Source: Cyanobium sp.
GTDB lineage: Bacteria > Cyanobacteriota > Cyanobacteriia > PCC-6307 > Cyanobiaceae
Direction: 5' to 3'
DNA: 35,966 nucleotides
NCBI GenBank assembly: GCA_007135755.1
Contig: SLIG01000059.1
Location: forward strand, 1 to 35,966
A program made the translations under genes and the position numbers. The notes under the pieces are model-generated. The model was not told the origin of the DNA. It saw only the letters and a program-made list of their open reading frames with translations, and did not search any database. Below, in pieces: positions 9,325 through 18,234 of the stretch. Numbering within the stretch: position 1 is the stretch's first letter; each line of letters begins with the position of its first letter.

Positions 9325-11922
9325 TCAGGCGTCGGCGCTCAGCGCCGGTTGGGCGGCGCATGGCTGTCGCTCAGCAGATGGCTGTCGCTCAGCAGATGGC
9401 TGTCGCTCAGCAGATGGCTGTCGCTCAGCACCCGGGATCACCTGCCAGTTGGTGTGGGTGGCCCACAGGGCCCAGATCGCCATGGCCCGCAGGTAGTGGC
9501 AGGCACGGAAGGTGTTCGCGGCGGTGATCGCCTCGGGGGTGCGGAACTGCAGCCCGCCGCTGTACACCTGTTCCACCACGGCGCCGGTGATCGCCAGGGC
9601 GGTGCCGGTGTCGTCCATCAGCCGGTAGTAGGCGGCCAGGCCGAAGTTGATGCCGGTCCACACCTCCAGGGGGTGGGTGCCGTCGGGGTCGAGGGGGGTG
9701 CCGTCGCGGCGCAGACCGTTGGCCACCCCCAGCCGGCCGCCCTCGAAGCGCTCGAAGCAGGCCTCGCGGATGGCGTTCAGGGCCGAGCGGGCGCGCTCGT
9801 CGCTCACCACCGGCGGCAGGCCCAGCAGACGGGCGTAGAAGTCGCCGCAGAGCTGGTCGGCCATCACCACCGGCGTGCCGCTGCCGGCGTCGATGGCGTA
9901 GTACTCGCCGTTCCAGAGCAGGCGGTCGAAGTTGGCGCGGCTCTGCTCCAGCCAGTGGCTGAACTGGCGCTGCTCGCTGCTGGTGTCGAGTCCCAGCTCC
10001 AGCTGCAGCCGCTGCCCCATGGCCAGGGCCGCCTCCAGGGCGGCGATCCACAGGGCACCGCAGTAGGCGCTCACCCCCTGCAGCGGCCAGTCGTCGAAGG
10101 TCTGGTCGGGGGCGCCGCCGTTGTCGGGCAGGCCGTCGTCGTTGGCGTCGAAGGTCTTCAGATAGCGCAATGCCTGAACCGCCGCCGGCCAGCAGTCGGC
10201 CAGGAAGCGCAGGTCTTCGCCGTCGGGGGCATGGCGGGCGCTGCGCCACACCTGCAGCACGAAGTCGCTGGCCAGGTCCTTCCAGAGGTTGCAGTCCTGG
10301 TAGGCGGTGTAGTTGCTGGCATCCCAGGGCCGCTCGTTGGGGGCGCCAAGGTCGTGGGGGGTGGCGCCGGCCAGCTTGCGCGGCGCCTCCACCCGGCCCC
10401 GGCCCTGGGTGAAGTACCAGCCGATCGGCCGCAGGGTGGCGTCGGCGGCGGGGATGGCGCGGGCGAAGCTGCGCAGCACGCTGCGATCCAGTTCCGGCCA
10501 CAGCTGCAGCAGGGCGAAGGAGCCGTAGAGCCGCACATCGAGGCTTTCGTACCAGGCGTAGTCGAAGCACTCGAGCACCCCGAAGCGACCCACCGGATCC
10601 TCCTGGCTGGCGGCGGTCCAGAGGGTGCCGCCGCTGGCCAGGTCGTAGAGCTCGTTGAACAGGGCCATGCGGATCGGCTCCGGCAGGTCGGTGCGCTCCA
10701 GCACCGGTTGCTGCCAGGCCACGATCCGGCCGTGCCAGTCGCGCCAGTCGCGCAGCGCCTCGGCGGCGATGGCGCCGGCGTTGTCGCCGCTGGGCGAGAA
10801 GAAATCGGTGTAGCGGCGCAGGGCCCGGCTGCCGGTGGCGAAGACCGTGACCGGCAGGTCCCAGCTGATCACCATCGGGATCTCGATCGCCTGGCCGGGC
10901 TCCAGGCGCAGCCGCACCGCCAGGGCGGCGCTGGCGGGGTCGTGCTCCTGGCTGTGGCGGTCGTTGTTGCTGTCGGGGATGGAGCCGTCACGGGCGAAGG
11001 GCTCCCAGATCTCGGCGCCCGTGCCGGCCGGGTCCCAGCGGCTGCAGCGCAGGATCTGCAGGCCGGGGTGGCGCTCCTCCAGGCCGGCGTCGGTGGCGAT
11101 GCACCACTGGCCCTGGCCCTCGGCCAGCGGTTCGCTGCGCTCCCCCTCCAGCAGCACCCCCTTGAAGCCCGGGGCGTCCAGCCAGCGGTTGCGCTGGCCG
11201 GCGCTGTGGCCGATGGCCGGCACGTAGTTGTGCTCCGGGCTGCCGTCGTCGCGGAACTTGACTGCTGCTGTGGGGTCGGTGTTGGTGAACCAGCCGCAGG
11301 TGTTGCGCCAGCTCAGCAGCAGCGACAGCTCCAGCGGCCTGCGGGTGGGGTTGCGCAGGGTCCACACGAACACCGCCAGCGGATAGCTGCTGCGTCGGTA
11401 GTCGCCGGGCAGCACCGGGCTGAAGGCCTCGCAGCTCAGCTCGGCGCTGAACACGCCCGTGTAATGGCCGGCGCTGAGCGGGTAGCGGGCGCTGTAGGTG
11501 CCGGTGTGGTGTTCGGCGCCGCTGGCCGGATACCAGGTCCAGGCCTCCAGGGGAGGGCCGGCCTCGGGGCGGGAGTCATCCCGCTGGGGCTGCACCGCCA
11601 GGGCGTGGGCACGGCGTTGCTCGCCGTCGCTCTCGAACAGGGCGAACTGGCAGTCGGGGAGGGTGCCGAACCAGTGCTCGCCCCCGTCCAGGTGCCAGAG
11701 GTTGAAGCTGCCGTCGGGGGCGCGGCCGATGCAGCCGGCCCCCAGGCCACCGAGGGGCATGCCGTGGTTGGGGCCGTCGTCGAGGTTGCTGGCGTAGCGC
11801 ACCGTGTAGGGCCGCTCCCAGCCCAGGCCGATGGGCCGCTGCCAGCTGGCCGCAGGTGCCTGCCAGCCCCTGCGGCCGCCGCTCAGCAGGGAGGTGAGCG
11901 CGGGAATGCCGAGGCGCGCCAT
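9325..11922 (-). CDS. GH116-family (GBA2-type) beta-glucosidase / glucosylceramidase-like enzyme
   Basis: The 865-residue protein has the two-domain GBA2 plan: an N-terminal beta domain containing the PLGGLGAGCIGR signature (about 56-67) and a C-terminal (alpha/alpha)6 catalytic domain. By comparison with the bacterial GH116 enzyme whose catalytic pair is about 152 residues apart, Glu451 (FGVLECFDY) should be the nucleophile and Asp606 (GGAPDQTFDDW) the acid/base; the spacing here is 155. No signal peptide is seen, so it is probably cytosolic. Human GBA2 cleaves glucosylceramide, but cyanobacteria lack classical ceramides in most strains; glucolipids, sterol glucosides or glucosyl osmolytes are possible substrates (inference). 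The C-terminus ends in four tandem SAERQP-type repeats encoded by an 18-bp minisatellite, absent from the catalytic fold. It is followed after five bases by the DUF3122 gene. Confidence 0.9.
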   Translation of the reverse strand: MARLGIPALTSLLSGGRRGWQAPAASWQRPIGLGWERPYTVRYASNLDDGPNHGMPLGGLGAGCIGRAPDGSFNLWHLDGGEHWFGTLPDCQFALFESDGEQRRAHALAVQPQRDDSRPEAGPPLEAWTWYPASGAEHHTGTYSARYPLSAGHYTGVFSAELSCEAFSPVLPGDYRRSSYPLAVFVWTLRNPTRRPLELSLLLSWRNTCGWFTNTDPTAAVKFRDDGSPEHNYVPAIGHSAGQRNRWLDAPGFKGVLLEGERSEPLAEGQGQWCIATDAGLEERHPGLQILRCSRWDPAGTGAEIWEPFARDGSIPDSNNDRHSQEHDPASAALAVRLRLEPGQAIEIPMVISWDLPVTVFATGSRALRRYTDFFSPSGDNAGAIAAEALRDWRDWHGRIVAWQQPVLERTDLPEPIRMALFNELYDLASGGTLWTAASQEDPVGRFGVLECFDYAWYESLDVRLYGSFALLQLWPELDRSVLRSFARAIPAADATLRPIGWYFTQGRGRVEAPRKLAGATPHDLGAPNERPWDASNYTAYQDCNLWKDLASDFVLQVWRSARHAPDGEDLRFLADCWPAAVQALRYLKTFDANDDGLPDNGGAPDQTFDDWPLQGVSAYCGALWIAALEAALAMGQRLQLELGLDTSSEQRQFSHWLEQSRANFDRLLWNGEYYAIDAGSGTPVVMADQLCGDFYARLLGLPPVVSDERARSALNAIREACFERFEGGRLGVANGLRRDGTPLDPDGTHPLEVWTGINFGLAAYYRLMDDTGTALAITGAVVEQVYSGGLQFRTPEAITAANTFRACHYLRAMAIWALWATHTNWQVIPGAERQPSAERQPSAERQPSAERQPCAAQPALSADA
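9360..9430. repeat. 18-bp tandem repeat (minisatellite) inside the GH116 C-terminus
   Basis: Unit ATGGCTGTCGCTCAGCAG is repeated four times with no mismatches (last copy lacks one base): 9360-9377, 9378-9395, 9396-9413, 9414-9430. On the minus strand it encodes repeats of the hexapeptide SAERQP. Because each unit is exactly six codons, copy-number change by slippage would keep the frame. Confidence 0.95.
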
Positions 11923-11967
11923 GGGCAGGACGACGAAGGGGCCGGCTGGAACAGTGGGCCCAGCTTG

Positions 11968-12213
11968 TCAGAACTGGCCTGAGGCCTCCTGATCGATCAG
12001 GGCATCGAGGGTGGCGGCGGTGCGCACCAGGGCCTGGTAGCGCTGCACCAGCCGCCGGTTGCGCTCCAGCCAGCTGGCCGGATCGGCGCCGCCAGCGCCT
12101 GCGGCCAGGCCAGTGCCCGGACCGTGGCCGTCGCCGTCGAGCAGCTCCAGAGCCTCCTGTTGCTGCAGCAGGGCGAGCACCAGTTCGTGCAGGCGCTGGC
12201 GACGATCGCTCAT
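11968..12213 (-). CDS. Conserved-looking 81-residue protein, unknown
   Basis: From ATG 12213 (MSDRRQRLHELVLALL) the product is 81 residues: an amphipathic N-terminal helix rich in Leu and Gln, a Gly/Ala-rich linker at about 26-45, and a second helix (WLERNRRLVQRYQALVRTAATLDALID). The two-helix layout suggests a small helical hairpin protein. I recognise no family. It is the first gene of a minus-strand run leading to the GH116 gene (45-base gap) and diverges from cbiET across 69 bases. The frame stays open far upstream antisense to cbiET, but this extension is not protein-like. Real gene likely on the basis of placement and codon bias; function unknown. Confidence 0.6.
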   Translation of the reverse strand: MSDRRQRLHELVLALLQQQEALELLDGDGHGPGTGLAAGAGGADPASWLERNRRLVQRYQALVRTAATLDALIDQEASGQF

Positions 12214-12282
12214 GGGGCTGGCGGCGGATGGGGGCAAACGGCGGGTGAGGGCAGGCGGTGGGAGGGGGGAGCGGCGCAGGGC

Positions 12283-13578
12283 GTGGCTGAGCATCATGGC
12301 GCCAGCTGCCCTGCCGCGCTGAGCCCTGCTGAAGCCTGGATTGACGTGGTGGGCTGCGACGCCTGCGGCCTGGACGCCCTGCCCCCCGCCCAGCGCGCCC
12401 TGCTGGAGGGCGCCAAGCTGCTGGTCGCGCCGGCGCGTCTGCAGGAGCAGCTGACGCGGGCCTGCGGCCAGGCCGAACGGCTGAGCAGTGAGCGGCCCGA
12501 GCTGCTGCTGCCGCGCCTGCGCCAGGCCCTCGACCGCGGCGAGCCGGCGGTGGTGCTGGCCAGCGGCGATCCGCTCTGGTTCGGCATCGGCCGGTTGCTG
12601 GTGCAGGAGCTGGGCGCGGCGGCGTTGCGCTTCCACCCCGCCCCCAGCTCCCTGCAGCTGGCGTTTGCCCGTGTCGGCCGCCCCTGGCAGGACGCCCGCT
12701 GGATCAGCCTCCACGGCCGTGAGCCCGAGCCCCTGGCGGCGGCCCTGCAGCAGCGGCCGCCGGCCCTGGCGGTGCTCACCGACCCGGGCCGTGGCGGGGC
12801 CGATGCGGTGCGGCGGATCCTGCGGGCCTCGGGCCTGGAGGCCGCCTACGGCTTCTGGCTGTGCGAACGGCTGGGCCATGGGGCCGAGCGGGTGCAGCGG
12901 CTGGCGCCGCAGGCCCCGCTGCCGGCCGATCTCGATCCGCTGCACCTGGTGCTGTTGATCGCCGAACCGCCGGCGCCCCCGGCCGATCCGGCCGCCCTGC
13001 CCCTGTTCGGCCTCGACGACGGCCTGTTTCTGCAGCATGACGACCGCCCCGGGCTGATGACCAAACGGGAGGTGCGCATCCAGCTGCTGGCCGATCTGGA
13101 GCTGCCCGCGCGCGGGGTGCTCTGGGACATCGGCGCCGGCGTGGGCTCCATCGGCCTGGAGGCCCTGCGGCTGCGTCCCGCCCTGGAGGGCTGGTTTGTG
13201 GAGCGGCGCGGCGGTGGTGGAGCCCTGATCGCCGCCAACGCCGAGCGGCTGGGGGTGGTGCCGGCCGGGGTGGTGGAGGGCCGGGCGCCTGGGGCCCTGG
13301 CGGAGCTGCCGGACCCGGACCGGGTGCTGCTCGGCGGTGGCGGCCGGGAGCGGGCGGATGTGCTGGCGGCGGTGCTGGAGCGGCTGCGTCCCGGCGGGCT
13401 GGTGGTGGTGCCCCTGGCCACGCTGGAGGCCCTGGCGGAGCTGCGGCCGCCGCTGGAGCGGGCCGGCCTGGCCGTGCGGGTGGCGCAGCATCAGGCCTGG
13501 CGTGGTGCTCCCCTGGCCGACGGCACCCGTCTGGCGCCCCTCAATCCGGTGCTGGTGCTGGTGGCCCGCCGTCCCTGA
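12283..13578 (+). CDS. cobL: Precorrin-6Y C5,15-methyltransferase, CbiE-CbiT fusion
   Basis: This enzyme methylates precorrin-6/7 at C5 and C15 and decarboxylates the acetate side chain in cobalamin ring synthesis. The N-terminal CbiE half carries VVGCDACGLDAL and the substrate/SAM-site motif VVLASGDPLWFGIG; the C-terminal CbiT half begins near residue 245 (PGLMTKREVRIQLLADL) and has the SAM-binding glycine loop WDIGAGVGSIGLEAL near 280. Such fusions are standard in cobalamin-making bacteria. The start is uncertain because no ATG is in frame: GTG 12283 gives 431 residues and follows a GGAGGGGGGAG purine tract, while GTG 12346 would start right at the conserved DVVG. The last 38 bases overlap the DUF192 gene on the other strand. 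No cobalamin riboswitch fits in the 69-base upstream gap. Confidence 0.93.
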   Translation: MAEHHGASCPAALSPAEAWIDVVGCDACGLDALPPAQRALLEGAKLLVAPARLQEQLTRACGQAERLSSERPELLLPRLRQALDRGEPAVVLASGDPLWFGIGRLLVQELGAAALRFHPAPSSLQLAFARVGRPWQDARWISLHGREPEPLAAALQQRPPALAVLTDPGRGGADAVRRILRASGLEAAYGFWLCERLGHGAERVQRLAPQAPLPADLDPLHLVLLIAEPPAPPADPAALPLFGLDDGLFLQHDDRPGLMTKREVRIQLLADLELPARGVLWDIGAGVGSIGLEALRLRPALEGWFVERRGGGGALIAANAERLGVVPAGVVEGRAPGALAELPDPDRVLLGGGGRERADVLAAVLERLRPGGLVVVPLATLEALAELRPPLERAGLAVRVAQHQAWRGAPLADGTRLAPLNPVLVLVARRP

Positions 13579-14089
13579 GGGGTTCGTTGCCAAGGGGTTC
13601 GATGCGCACCGGCGTGCCGGCCGTGATCCCCAGCCGCTCCGCTTCCCCGGCCCCGATCTCCAGCACCCCTTCCACCGGCTGATCGGGGCCGTAGCTGGGG
13701 CAGGGCAGACGCATGCAGGGCTGGACGTCGGCCTCGATCGCCAGCACCCGGCCATCGCGCACGAACAGCATGTCGAGCGCTGCGGGGGTGCGGTGCATCC
13801 AGAAACGCGCCACCGCCGGCGGCTCGTAGGGGAACCACATCCCCCGCAGGGGCGGCAGGGGCGGCCGCAGCTGCAACCCCAGGGCCTGGCGGCGGGGGGT
13901 GTCGGCCACCTCCAGGTCGATGCAGTGCCGGGGCTCCAGGCACCAGCGGGCCGTGACCGGCAGCAGCTGGGGCGGCCCCTGCTGGGGCGAGCCCTGGTCC
14001 CCCCGGGCCAGCAGCGCGGCCGGCGGCACCAGCAGGCCGGCCAGGGCCAGACCCACCAGCCGCAGGCCCCGCAGCGGGGTGGCCCTCAT
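13541..14089 (-). CDS. DUF192 domain protein, exported
   Basis: The 182-residue product begins with a hydrophobic signal segment (about 5-30, LRGLRLVGLALAGLLVPPAALL) followed by the DUF192 domain: IDLEVADTPRRQALGLQLRP, GMWFPYEPPAVARFWMHRT, LDMLFVRDGRVLAIEADVQP and VEGVLEIGAGEAERLGI. DUF192 proteins are small beta-barrel proteins, usually periplasmic, of unknown role. Its start codon overlaps the stop of the response-regulator gene (ATGA), making it the last gene of a nadK-regulator-DUF192 unit. Its 3' end overlaps cbiET by 38 bases. Confidence 0.88.
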   Translation of the reverse strand: MRATPLRGLRLVGLALAGLLVPPAALLARGDQGSPQQGPPQLLPVTARWCLEPRHCIDLEVADTPRRQALGLQLRPPLPPLRGMWFPYEPPAVARFWMHRTPAALDMLFVRDGRVLAIEADVQPCMRLPCPSYGPDQPVEGVLEIGAGEAERLGITAGTPVRIEPLGNEPLRDGGPPAPAPD

Positions 14090-14751
14090 CCGCCACCTCC
14101 CAGCTGGGGCGGGCCGGTGCTGAGGCAGTAGCCCTGGCCCCGGATCGTGTGGATCAGTCGCCGCTCGCCCCCCTGCTCCAGCTTCTGGCGCAGATAACGC
14201 ACGTACACCTCGATCACGTTGCTGGCCATGCCGCGGTCGTCGTTCCACACCTGGCGCAGGATCTGGTCGCGGCTCACCACCGTGCCCTGACGCTCCAGCA
14301 GCAGCAGCAGCAGCTGGTACTCCCGGGCCGTGAGGGCCACCCTGCGCTGGCCGCGCTTCACCTGGCGGCTGGCGGGGTTGAGGGTGAGGTCGGCCATCTG
14401 CAGCAGCGCCGAGGGCTGGCCGCTGCGGCGCCGCAGGCTCAGTTGCAGCCGCAGCCGCATCAGCAGGTCGCTGGCCCCCAGGCCCGGCAGCCAGAAGTCA
14501 TCGGCGCCGGCGCTCAGGCAGCGCACCCGCTCCTCCACCGAGTCGGCCGCCACCCCCAACAGGATCGGCACATTGGCGAAGCGCCGGCGCAGCTCGGGGA
14601 TGCGCCCCTCCTCTGCGCCCGCCAGCAGCACCAGATCGGGCCCCGGCCCGGCGGCCTGCGGTCCCGGCACCAGCCCGTAGCCGGAGGCCTGCAGGCGGGC
14701 GGCCAGGGCCTCGGCCTCCGACCCCAGCAGCAGCAGCCGGGCCTCGCTCAT
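14086..14751 (-). CDS. OmpR/PhoB-type regulator with a degenerate (pseudo-)receiver domain
   Basis: From ATG 14751 the protein has 221 residues. The C-terminal winged helix (about 125-215) is canonical: [47 protein letters not shown] and [11 protein letters not shown]. The N-terminal domain has receiver-like alternation but lacks the phosphorylation machinery: the position of the phosphoacceptor Asp is Ala44 ([11 protein letters not shown]), the N-terminal acidic pair is replaced by Gly10-Ser11, the switch Thr/Ser is replaced in ILLGVAA, and the conserved Lys is Leu88 (FWLPG). It therefore cannot be activated by ordinary aspartate phosphorylation, and a phosphorylation-independent regulator (as for NblR-like or other atypical regulators) is inferred. 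It shares ATGA junctions with nadK upstream and DUF192 downstream. No kinase gene is adjacent. Confidence 0.88.
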   Translation of the reverse strand: MSEARLLLLGSEAEALAARLQASGYGLVPGPQAAGPGPDLVLLAGAEEGRIPELRRRFANVPILLGVAADSVEERVRCLSAGADDFWLPGLGASDLLMRLRLQLSLRRRSGQPSALLQMADLTLNPASRQVKRGQRRVALTAREYQLLLLLLERQGTVVSRDQILRQVWNDDRGMASNVIEVYVRYLRQKLEQGGERRLIHTIRGQGYCLSTGPPQLGGGG

Positions 14752-15665
14752 GGCAGCTCGCCGTTGCCCGGTTTGGCCACGTGGGGAAGCCCCCAGCCCA
14801 GTTTGTTGCGCAGCACCCCGAAGAATTCGTGATCGGCCAGGCGCACGAACCGCACCGGATGGTCGCTGCGGCGGATCAGGATCCGGTCCTCGGGCCAGAT
14901 GTAGCAGCCGGCACTGCCATCCACCACCATCATCAGCCGCTCCGGCGTGGCGGGAAACACCGTCACCGGCTCGCGGTCGCTGAACACCAGCGCCCGTGAG
15001 GCCAGCGAATGGGGGGCGATCGGCGTGAGCTGCAGCACCGGACAGTCGGGGGTGATCACGGGCCCGCCGGCGCTGAGGGCGTAGGCGGTGGAGCCGGTGG
15101 GAGTGGAAAGGATCACGCCGTCGGCGGCGATGTCCACCGGCGCATGGCGGCCGATGGCGATCTCGAAATGGCACATCGAGGTGAGCGGCTCGCGGTGCAG
15201 CGCCATCTCGTTGAGGCAGAGCACCTCCCAGCGCCGCTGCTCGCTGCGCATCACGCTCACCACCAGCATGCTGCGCTCCTCCACCGTCCAGCTGCCACTG
15301 ATCACCTGCTCGAGGGCGTCGTCGAGCTGGTGCAGGTAGGCCTCGGCCAGAAAGCCCAGATGGCCGGTGTTGATGGTGAGGATCGGCACGCCGATCGGGG
15401 CGGTCTGGCGCGCTGCCGAGAGCACGGTGCCGTCGCCGCCGAGCACGATCGCCAGTTCCAGCTCGTCGCTGAACTGGGTCGGTACGCAGGCCCGGTAGCC
15501 GCGATTGCGCAGGTGCTGGTCGGGGTTGGCGAAGCCCACCATGCCGCCGGAGCTGCTCACCCGCCGCACCTCCCAGCCGTGGCCGCTGAAGCGCTCTTCC
15601 AGCGCATCGGCGGTGGCCACGGCCACGGTCTTGCCGTCATTCACGATCAGTCCGACGCGGGGCAC
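14748..15665 (-). CDS. nadK: NAD kinase
   Basis: NadK phosphorylates NAD to NADP, the electron acceptor of photosynthesis. The 305-residue product contains the family motifs LIVNDGK near the N-terminus, [29 protein letters not shown] and [14 protein letters not shown]. The frame has no in-frame ATG before the conserved core, so GTG 15665 ([12 protein letters not shown]) is the likely start. The upstream frame remains open antisense to nothing but the pheS coding sequence and is not conserved-looking. A 7-bp inverted repeat lies in the 41-base gap to pheS. The stop overlaps the next start by four bases (ATGA), so nadK, the pseudo-receiver regulator and the DUF192 gene form one translationally coupled unit. 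Cyanobacteria usually have two NadK paralogues; which one this is cannot be told. Confidence 0.94.
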   Translation of the reverse strand: MPRVGLIVNDGKTVAVATADALEERFSGHGWEVRRVSSSGGMVGFANPDQHLRNRGYRACVPTQFSDELELAIVLGGDGTVLSAARQTAPIGVPILTINTGHLGFLAEAYLHQLDDALEQVISGSWTVEERSMLVVSVMRSEQRRWEVLCLNEMALHREPLTSMCHFEIAIGRHAPVDIAADGVILSTPTGSTAYALSAGGPVITPDCPVLQLTPIAPHSLASRALVFSDREPVTVFPATPERLMMVVDGSAGCYIWPEDRILIRRSDHPVRFVRLADHEFFGVLRNKLGWGLPHVAKPGNGELP

Positions 15666-15681
15666 CGATCGCTGGGCGTGG

Positions 15682-15702
15682 GGCCCATTGAGTGTATGGG
15701 CC
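15682..15702 (-). promoter_or_regulatory. Hairpin between pheS and nadK
   Basis: GGCCCAT (15682-15688) and ATGGGCC (15696-15702) form a perfect 7-bp stem with a 7-base loop, 4 bases after the pheS stop and 16 bases before the nadK GTG. It lacks a T-run, so it may separate the messages weakly, attenuate, or modulate nadK translation. Confidence 0.35.
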
Positions 15703-15706
15703 GGGT

Positions 15707-16714
15707 TCAGAACTGCTCCAGGAAGCGCAGATCGCTGGTGTAAAGGCGGCGGATGTCGTCGATGCCGTGGCGCACCATGCAGAAGCGCTCCACTCCCAGG
15801 CCGGCGGCGAAGCCGCTCCAGCGCTCCGGATCCAGCCCCATGCCTTCCAGCACCGCCGGATCGACCATGCCGCAGCCCATCACCTCCAGCCAGCGGCCCC
15901 GCCACTGCACGTCCACCTCGGCGCTGGGCTCGGTGAAGGGGAAGTAGCTGGCGCGGAAGCGCACCGGCAGGTCGCCGAAGAAGCGCTGCAGAAAGGCCGT
16001 GACCGTGCCCCGCAGGTGGGTGAAGGCCAGGCCCTCGTCGATGGCCAGCACCTCCACCTGATGAAACACCGGCGAATGGGTGGCATCAACGGCGTCACGG
16101 CGGTAGACGCGCCCGGGAGCGATCACCCGCACCGGCGGCGGGTTGGTCTCCAGGTAGCGGATCTGCACCGGTGAGGTGTGGGTGCGCAGCAGGCGGCCGT
16201 CCTGGAGGTAAAAGGTGTCCTGCATGTCCCGGGCCGGGTGGTGCTCGGGAATGTTCAGGGCGGTGAAGTTGTAGTGGTCGGTCTCGATCTCGGGACCCTC
16301 CGACACCCGGTAGCCGAGGCCGCTGAAGATGTCGACGATCTCCTCGATCGTGCTGATCAGCGGGTGGCGATGGCCCGCCGGCACGTAGCTGCTGGGGGCG
16401 GTGACATCGAGGCTTTCGCGGGCGATGCGCTCCTCCAGGGCCACCGCTTTCACCGCCTGCAGGCGGGCGCTCAGCTGCTCCTGCACCTGCTGCTTGAGCA
16501 CGTTGGCCCGCTGGCCGATCACCGGACGCTCCGCACCCGGCAGCTTGCCCATCGCTCCCAGCACGGCCGAGAGGCGTCCTTTCTTGCCCAGCAGCCCCAC
16601 CCGCAGCTCCTCGAGTTCGCCGGCGCTGCCGGCGGCGGCGATGGCGGCGGCCGCCTCGCTCTCCAGCTGCTGGAGCTGGGCGCTGAGATCCTCAAGCGAC
16701 ACAGTGACGCCCAC
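15707..16714 (-). CDS. pheS: Phenylalanyl-tRNA synthetase alpha subunit
   Basis: PheS is the catalytic subunit of the alpha2beta2 enzyme that charges tRNA-Phe. An N-terminal coiled coil (about 5-85, with [15 protein letters not shown]) binds tRNA. The class II core follows with [19 protein letters not shown] (motif 1 region), [12 protein letters not shown], the motif 2 region [20 protein letters not shown], and motif 3 [19 protein letters not shown] chose GTG 16714 (335 residues, usual family length); GTG 16702 is an alternative, and a start at 16777 would overlap the divergent surE gene and add residues unlike the family. pheT is not in the window, which is normal in cyanobacteria where the two genes are often apart. 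Confidence 0.96.
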   Translation of the reverse strand: MGVTVSLEDLSAQLQQLESEAAAAIAAAGSAGELEELRVGLLGKKGRLSAVLGAMGKLPGAERPVIGQRANVLKQQVQEQLSARLQAVKAVALEERIARESLDVTAPSSYVPAGHRHPLISTIEEIVDIFSGLGYRVSEGPEIETDHYNFTALNIPEHHPARDMQDTFYLQDGRLLRTHTSPVQIRYLETNPPPVRVIAPGRVYRRDAVDATHSPVFHQVEVLAIDEGLAFTHLRGTVTAFLQRFFGDLPVRFRASYFPFTEPSAEVDVQWRGRWLEVMGCGMVDPAVLEGMGLDPERWSGFAAGLGVERFCMVRHGIDDIRRLYTSDLRFLEQF

Positions 16715-16770
16715 GACAAACCCGCTGGTAATGGCCAGGGAGAGACTGTACGGAGCAGTCCCGCGAACCC

Positions 16771-17592
16771 ATGCCATCCCTGAAGATCCTGATCAGCAAC
16801 GACGACGGGGTCTTCGCCGCCGGCATCCGCACCCTGGCCAACGCCGCCAATGCCCGCGGCCACCAGGTGACTGTGGTGTGCCCCGACCAGGAGCGCTCCG
16901 CCACCGGCCATGGCCTCACCCTGCAGACGCCGATCCGGGCGGAGCGGGCCGATGAGCTGTTCGATGACGGCATCACCGCCTGGGCCTGCAGCGGCACCCC
17001 CAGCGACTGCGTGAAGCTGGCCCTGTTCTCCCTGCTCGATGAGTGGCCCGACCTGGTGCTCTCCGGCATCAACCACGGCCCCAACCTGGGCACCGATGTG
17101 CTCTATTCCGGCACGGTGAGTGCAGCCATGGAGGGCACGATCGAGGGGCTGCCCGCCCTGGCGGTGAGCAGTGCCGATTTCCAGTGGCGCCAGTTCGAAC
17201 CGGCGGCCGCCATGGCCCTGGAGGTGGCGGAGGGCATGCTCGCCGGCGACTGGCCCCAGGGGCTTCTCCTCAACCTCAACGTGCCGCCCCGGCCCGCCGA
17301 GAGCATCGGACCCCTGCGTTGGTGCCGCATCGCCGTGCGCCGTTACACCGATCAGTTCGAGCGCCGCATCGATCCCCGCGGCCGCAGCTACTACTGGCTG
17401 GCCGGCGAGGTGGCCAACGATCTCGACGCCGCCGTGGCCGGCCCCCCTGTGTGGCCCATCGATGTGGCCCACGTGCAGACCGGCGGCGCGTCCCTGAGCC
17501 CCCTGCAGCCGGAATTCTTCTGGATGGGTGACACCACCACCCTGCCCAGCCTCGATGCCCTGAACGTGGCCGGGCTTCAGCGCACCCTGTAG
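16771..17592 (+). CDS. surE: SurE 5'-nucleotidase / survival protein
   Basis: SurE is a metal-dependent phosphatase acting on nucleoside 5'- and 3'-monophosphates and short polyphosphates, associated with stress survival. The 273-residue protein begins with the metal-binding motif [12 protein letters not shown], then [14 protein letters not shown] (Ser ligand), [12 protein letters not shown] and [26 protein letters not shown] (Asn ligand), all intact. The start lies 56 bases from the divergent pheS start. Its last 16 bases overlap the DUF3611 gene on the other strand. Confidence 0.96.
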   Translation: MPSLKILISNDDGVFAAGIRTLANAANARGHQVTVVCPDQERSATGHGLTLQTPIRAERADELFDDGITAWACSGTPSDCVKLALFSLLDEWPDLVLSGINHGPNLGTDVLYSGTVSAAMEGTIEGLPALAVSSADFQWRQFEPAAAMALEVAEGMLAGDWPQGLLLNLNVPPRPAESIGPLRWCRIAVRRYTDQFERRIDPRGRSYYWLAGEVANDLDAAVAGPPVWPIDVAHVQTGGASLSPLQPEFFWMGDTTTLPSLDALNVAGLQRTL

Positions 17593-18158
17593 ACCCGCTG
17601 CAGCAGCCAGAGGCTGAACACCAGCCCGATCAGGTGGGCGAACAGCACCTGGGTGTTGCCCAGCACGGTGAACATCTCGATCGCGGTGATCGGCAGACCC
17701 ACCACCTGCCGGCCGGCCCCTCCGGCGCCCTCGATCTGGGCCCCGAAGAACCCCGGCACCTGCTGGGAGGCCTGCACGAACAGGCTGCCGGCCATGGCCT
17801 GGTACCCCATCGCGGCCAGGGTCAGTCCTCCCAGGTCGGCCAGCAGCCCGCGCTTCAGCAGCCGGCCGGTCTCGCCTCGGCTGGGCTTCACCGCACTGGC
17901 CAGGGCACGGCCGCAGCGCACCACCAGCCAGCTCTGCCAGCCGCTGTACAGCAGCACCAGGAAGGCCAGGGTGGTGAGGCTGATCCCCGGGCCCAGCCCC
18001 AGGGCGCGGGCGGAGTTGGCCGCCAGCCGGCTGCCGACGTTGTTGAACACCAGCACCCCCACCACCACCACCCCGAGCACCACCTGCACCCAGAAGCGGA
18101 TCCAGCCCATGCGCCGCAGGGCCCCGGAGAGCTTCTGCAGCTCCAGCTCGTCGGTCAT
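17577..18158 (-). CDS. DUF3611 family membrane protein
   Basis: The 193-residue product has a short soluble N-terminus followed by four likely membrane helices at about 20-42 ([20 protein letters not shown]), 58-80 ([16 protein letters not shown]), 105-125 and 168-188. The [15 protein letters not shown] opening and the overall layout fit DUF3611, a family in cyanobacteria and plastids with no established biochemical role. Central residues about 130-150 are Gly/Ala-rich. It diverges from ribF and its 3' end overlaps surE by 16 bases. ATG 18158 is chosen; an ATG further upstream would add 12 residues. Confidence 0.83.
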   Translation of the reverse strand: MTDELELQKLSGALRRMGWIRFWVQVVLGVVVVGVLVFNNVGSRLAANSARALGLGPGISLTTLAFLVLLYSGWQSWLVVRCGRALASAVKPSRGETGRLLKRGLLADLGGLTLAAMGYQAMAGSLFVQASQQVPGFFGAQIEGAGGAGRQVVGLPITAIEMFTVLGNTQVLFAHLIGLVFSLWLLQRVYRVR

Positions 18159-18234
18159 CGGCCTCCCATGCGGTGCCCCCAAACCTGCCATGGGAAGATC
18201 GCCCAGGTGTGCCACGGCTTCGGGAACTGTCGCG

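Noticed and set aside
9349..11982. A very long open frame on the plus strand antisense to the GH116 gene, and similar long frames antisense to the kinase, era, pheS/nadK and cbiET genes
   Set aside because: They mirror genes with recognised domains, show no family motifs and are low complexity (Gly/Ala/Gln/His-rich). High G/C at third positions removes stops from the opposite strand.
12214..12282. Possible cobalamin riboswitch before cbiET
   Set aside because: The gap is 69 bases, too short for the roughly 200-base element, and no conserved B12-box pattern was seen.
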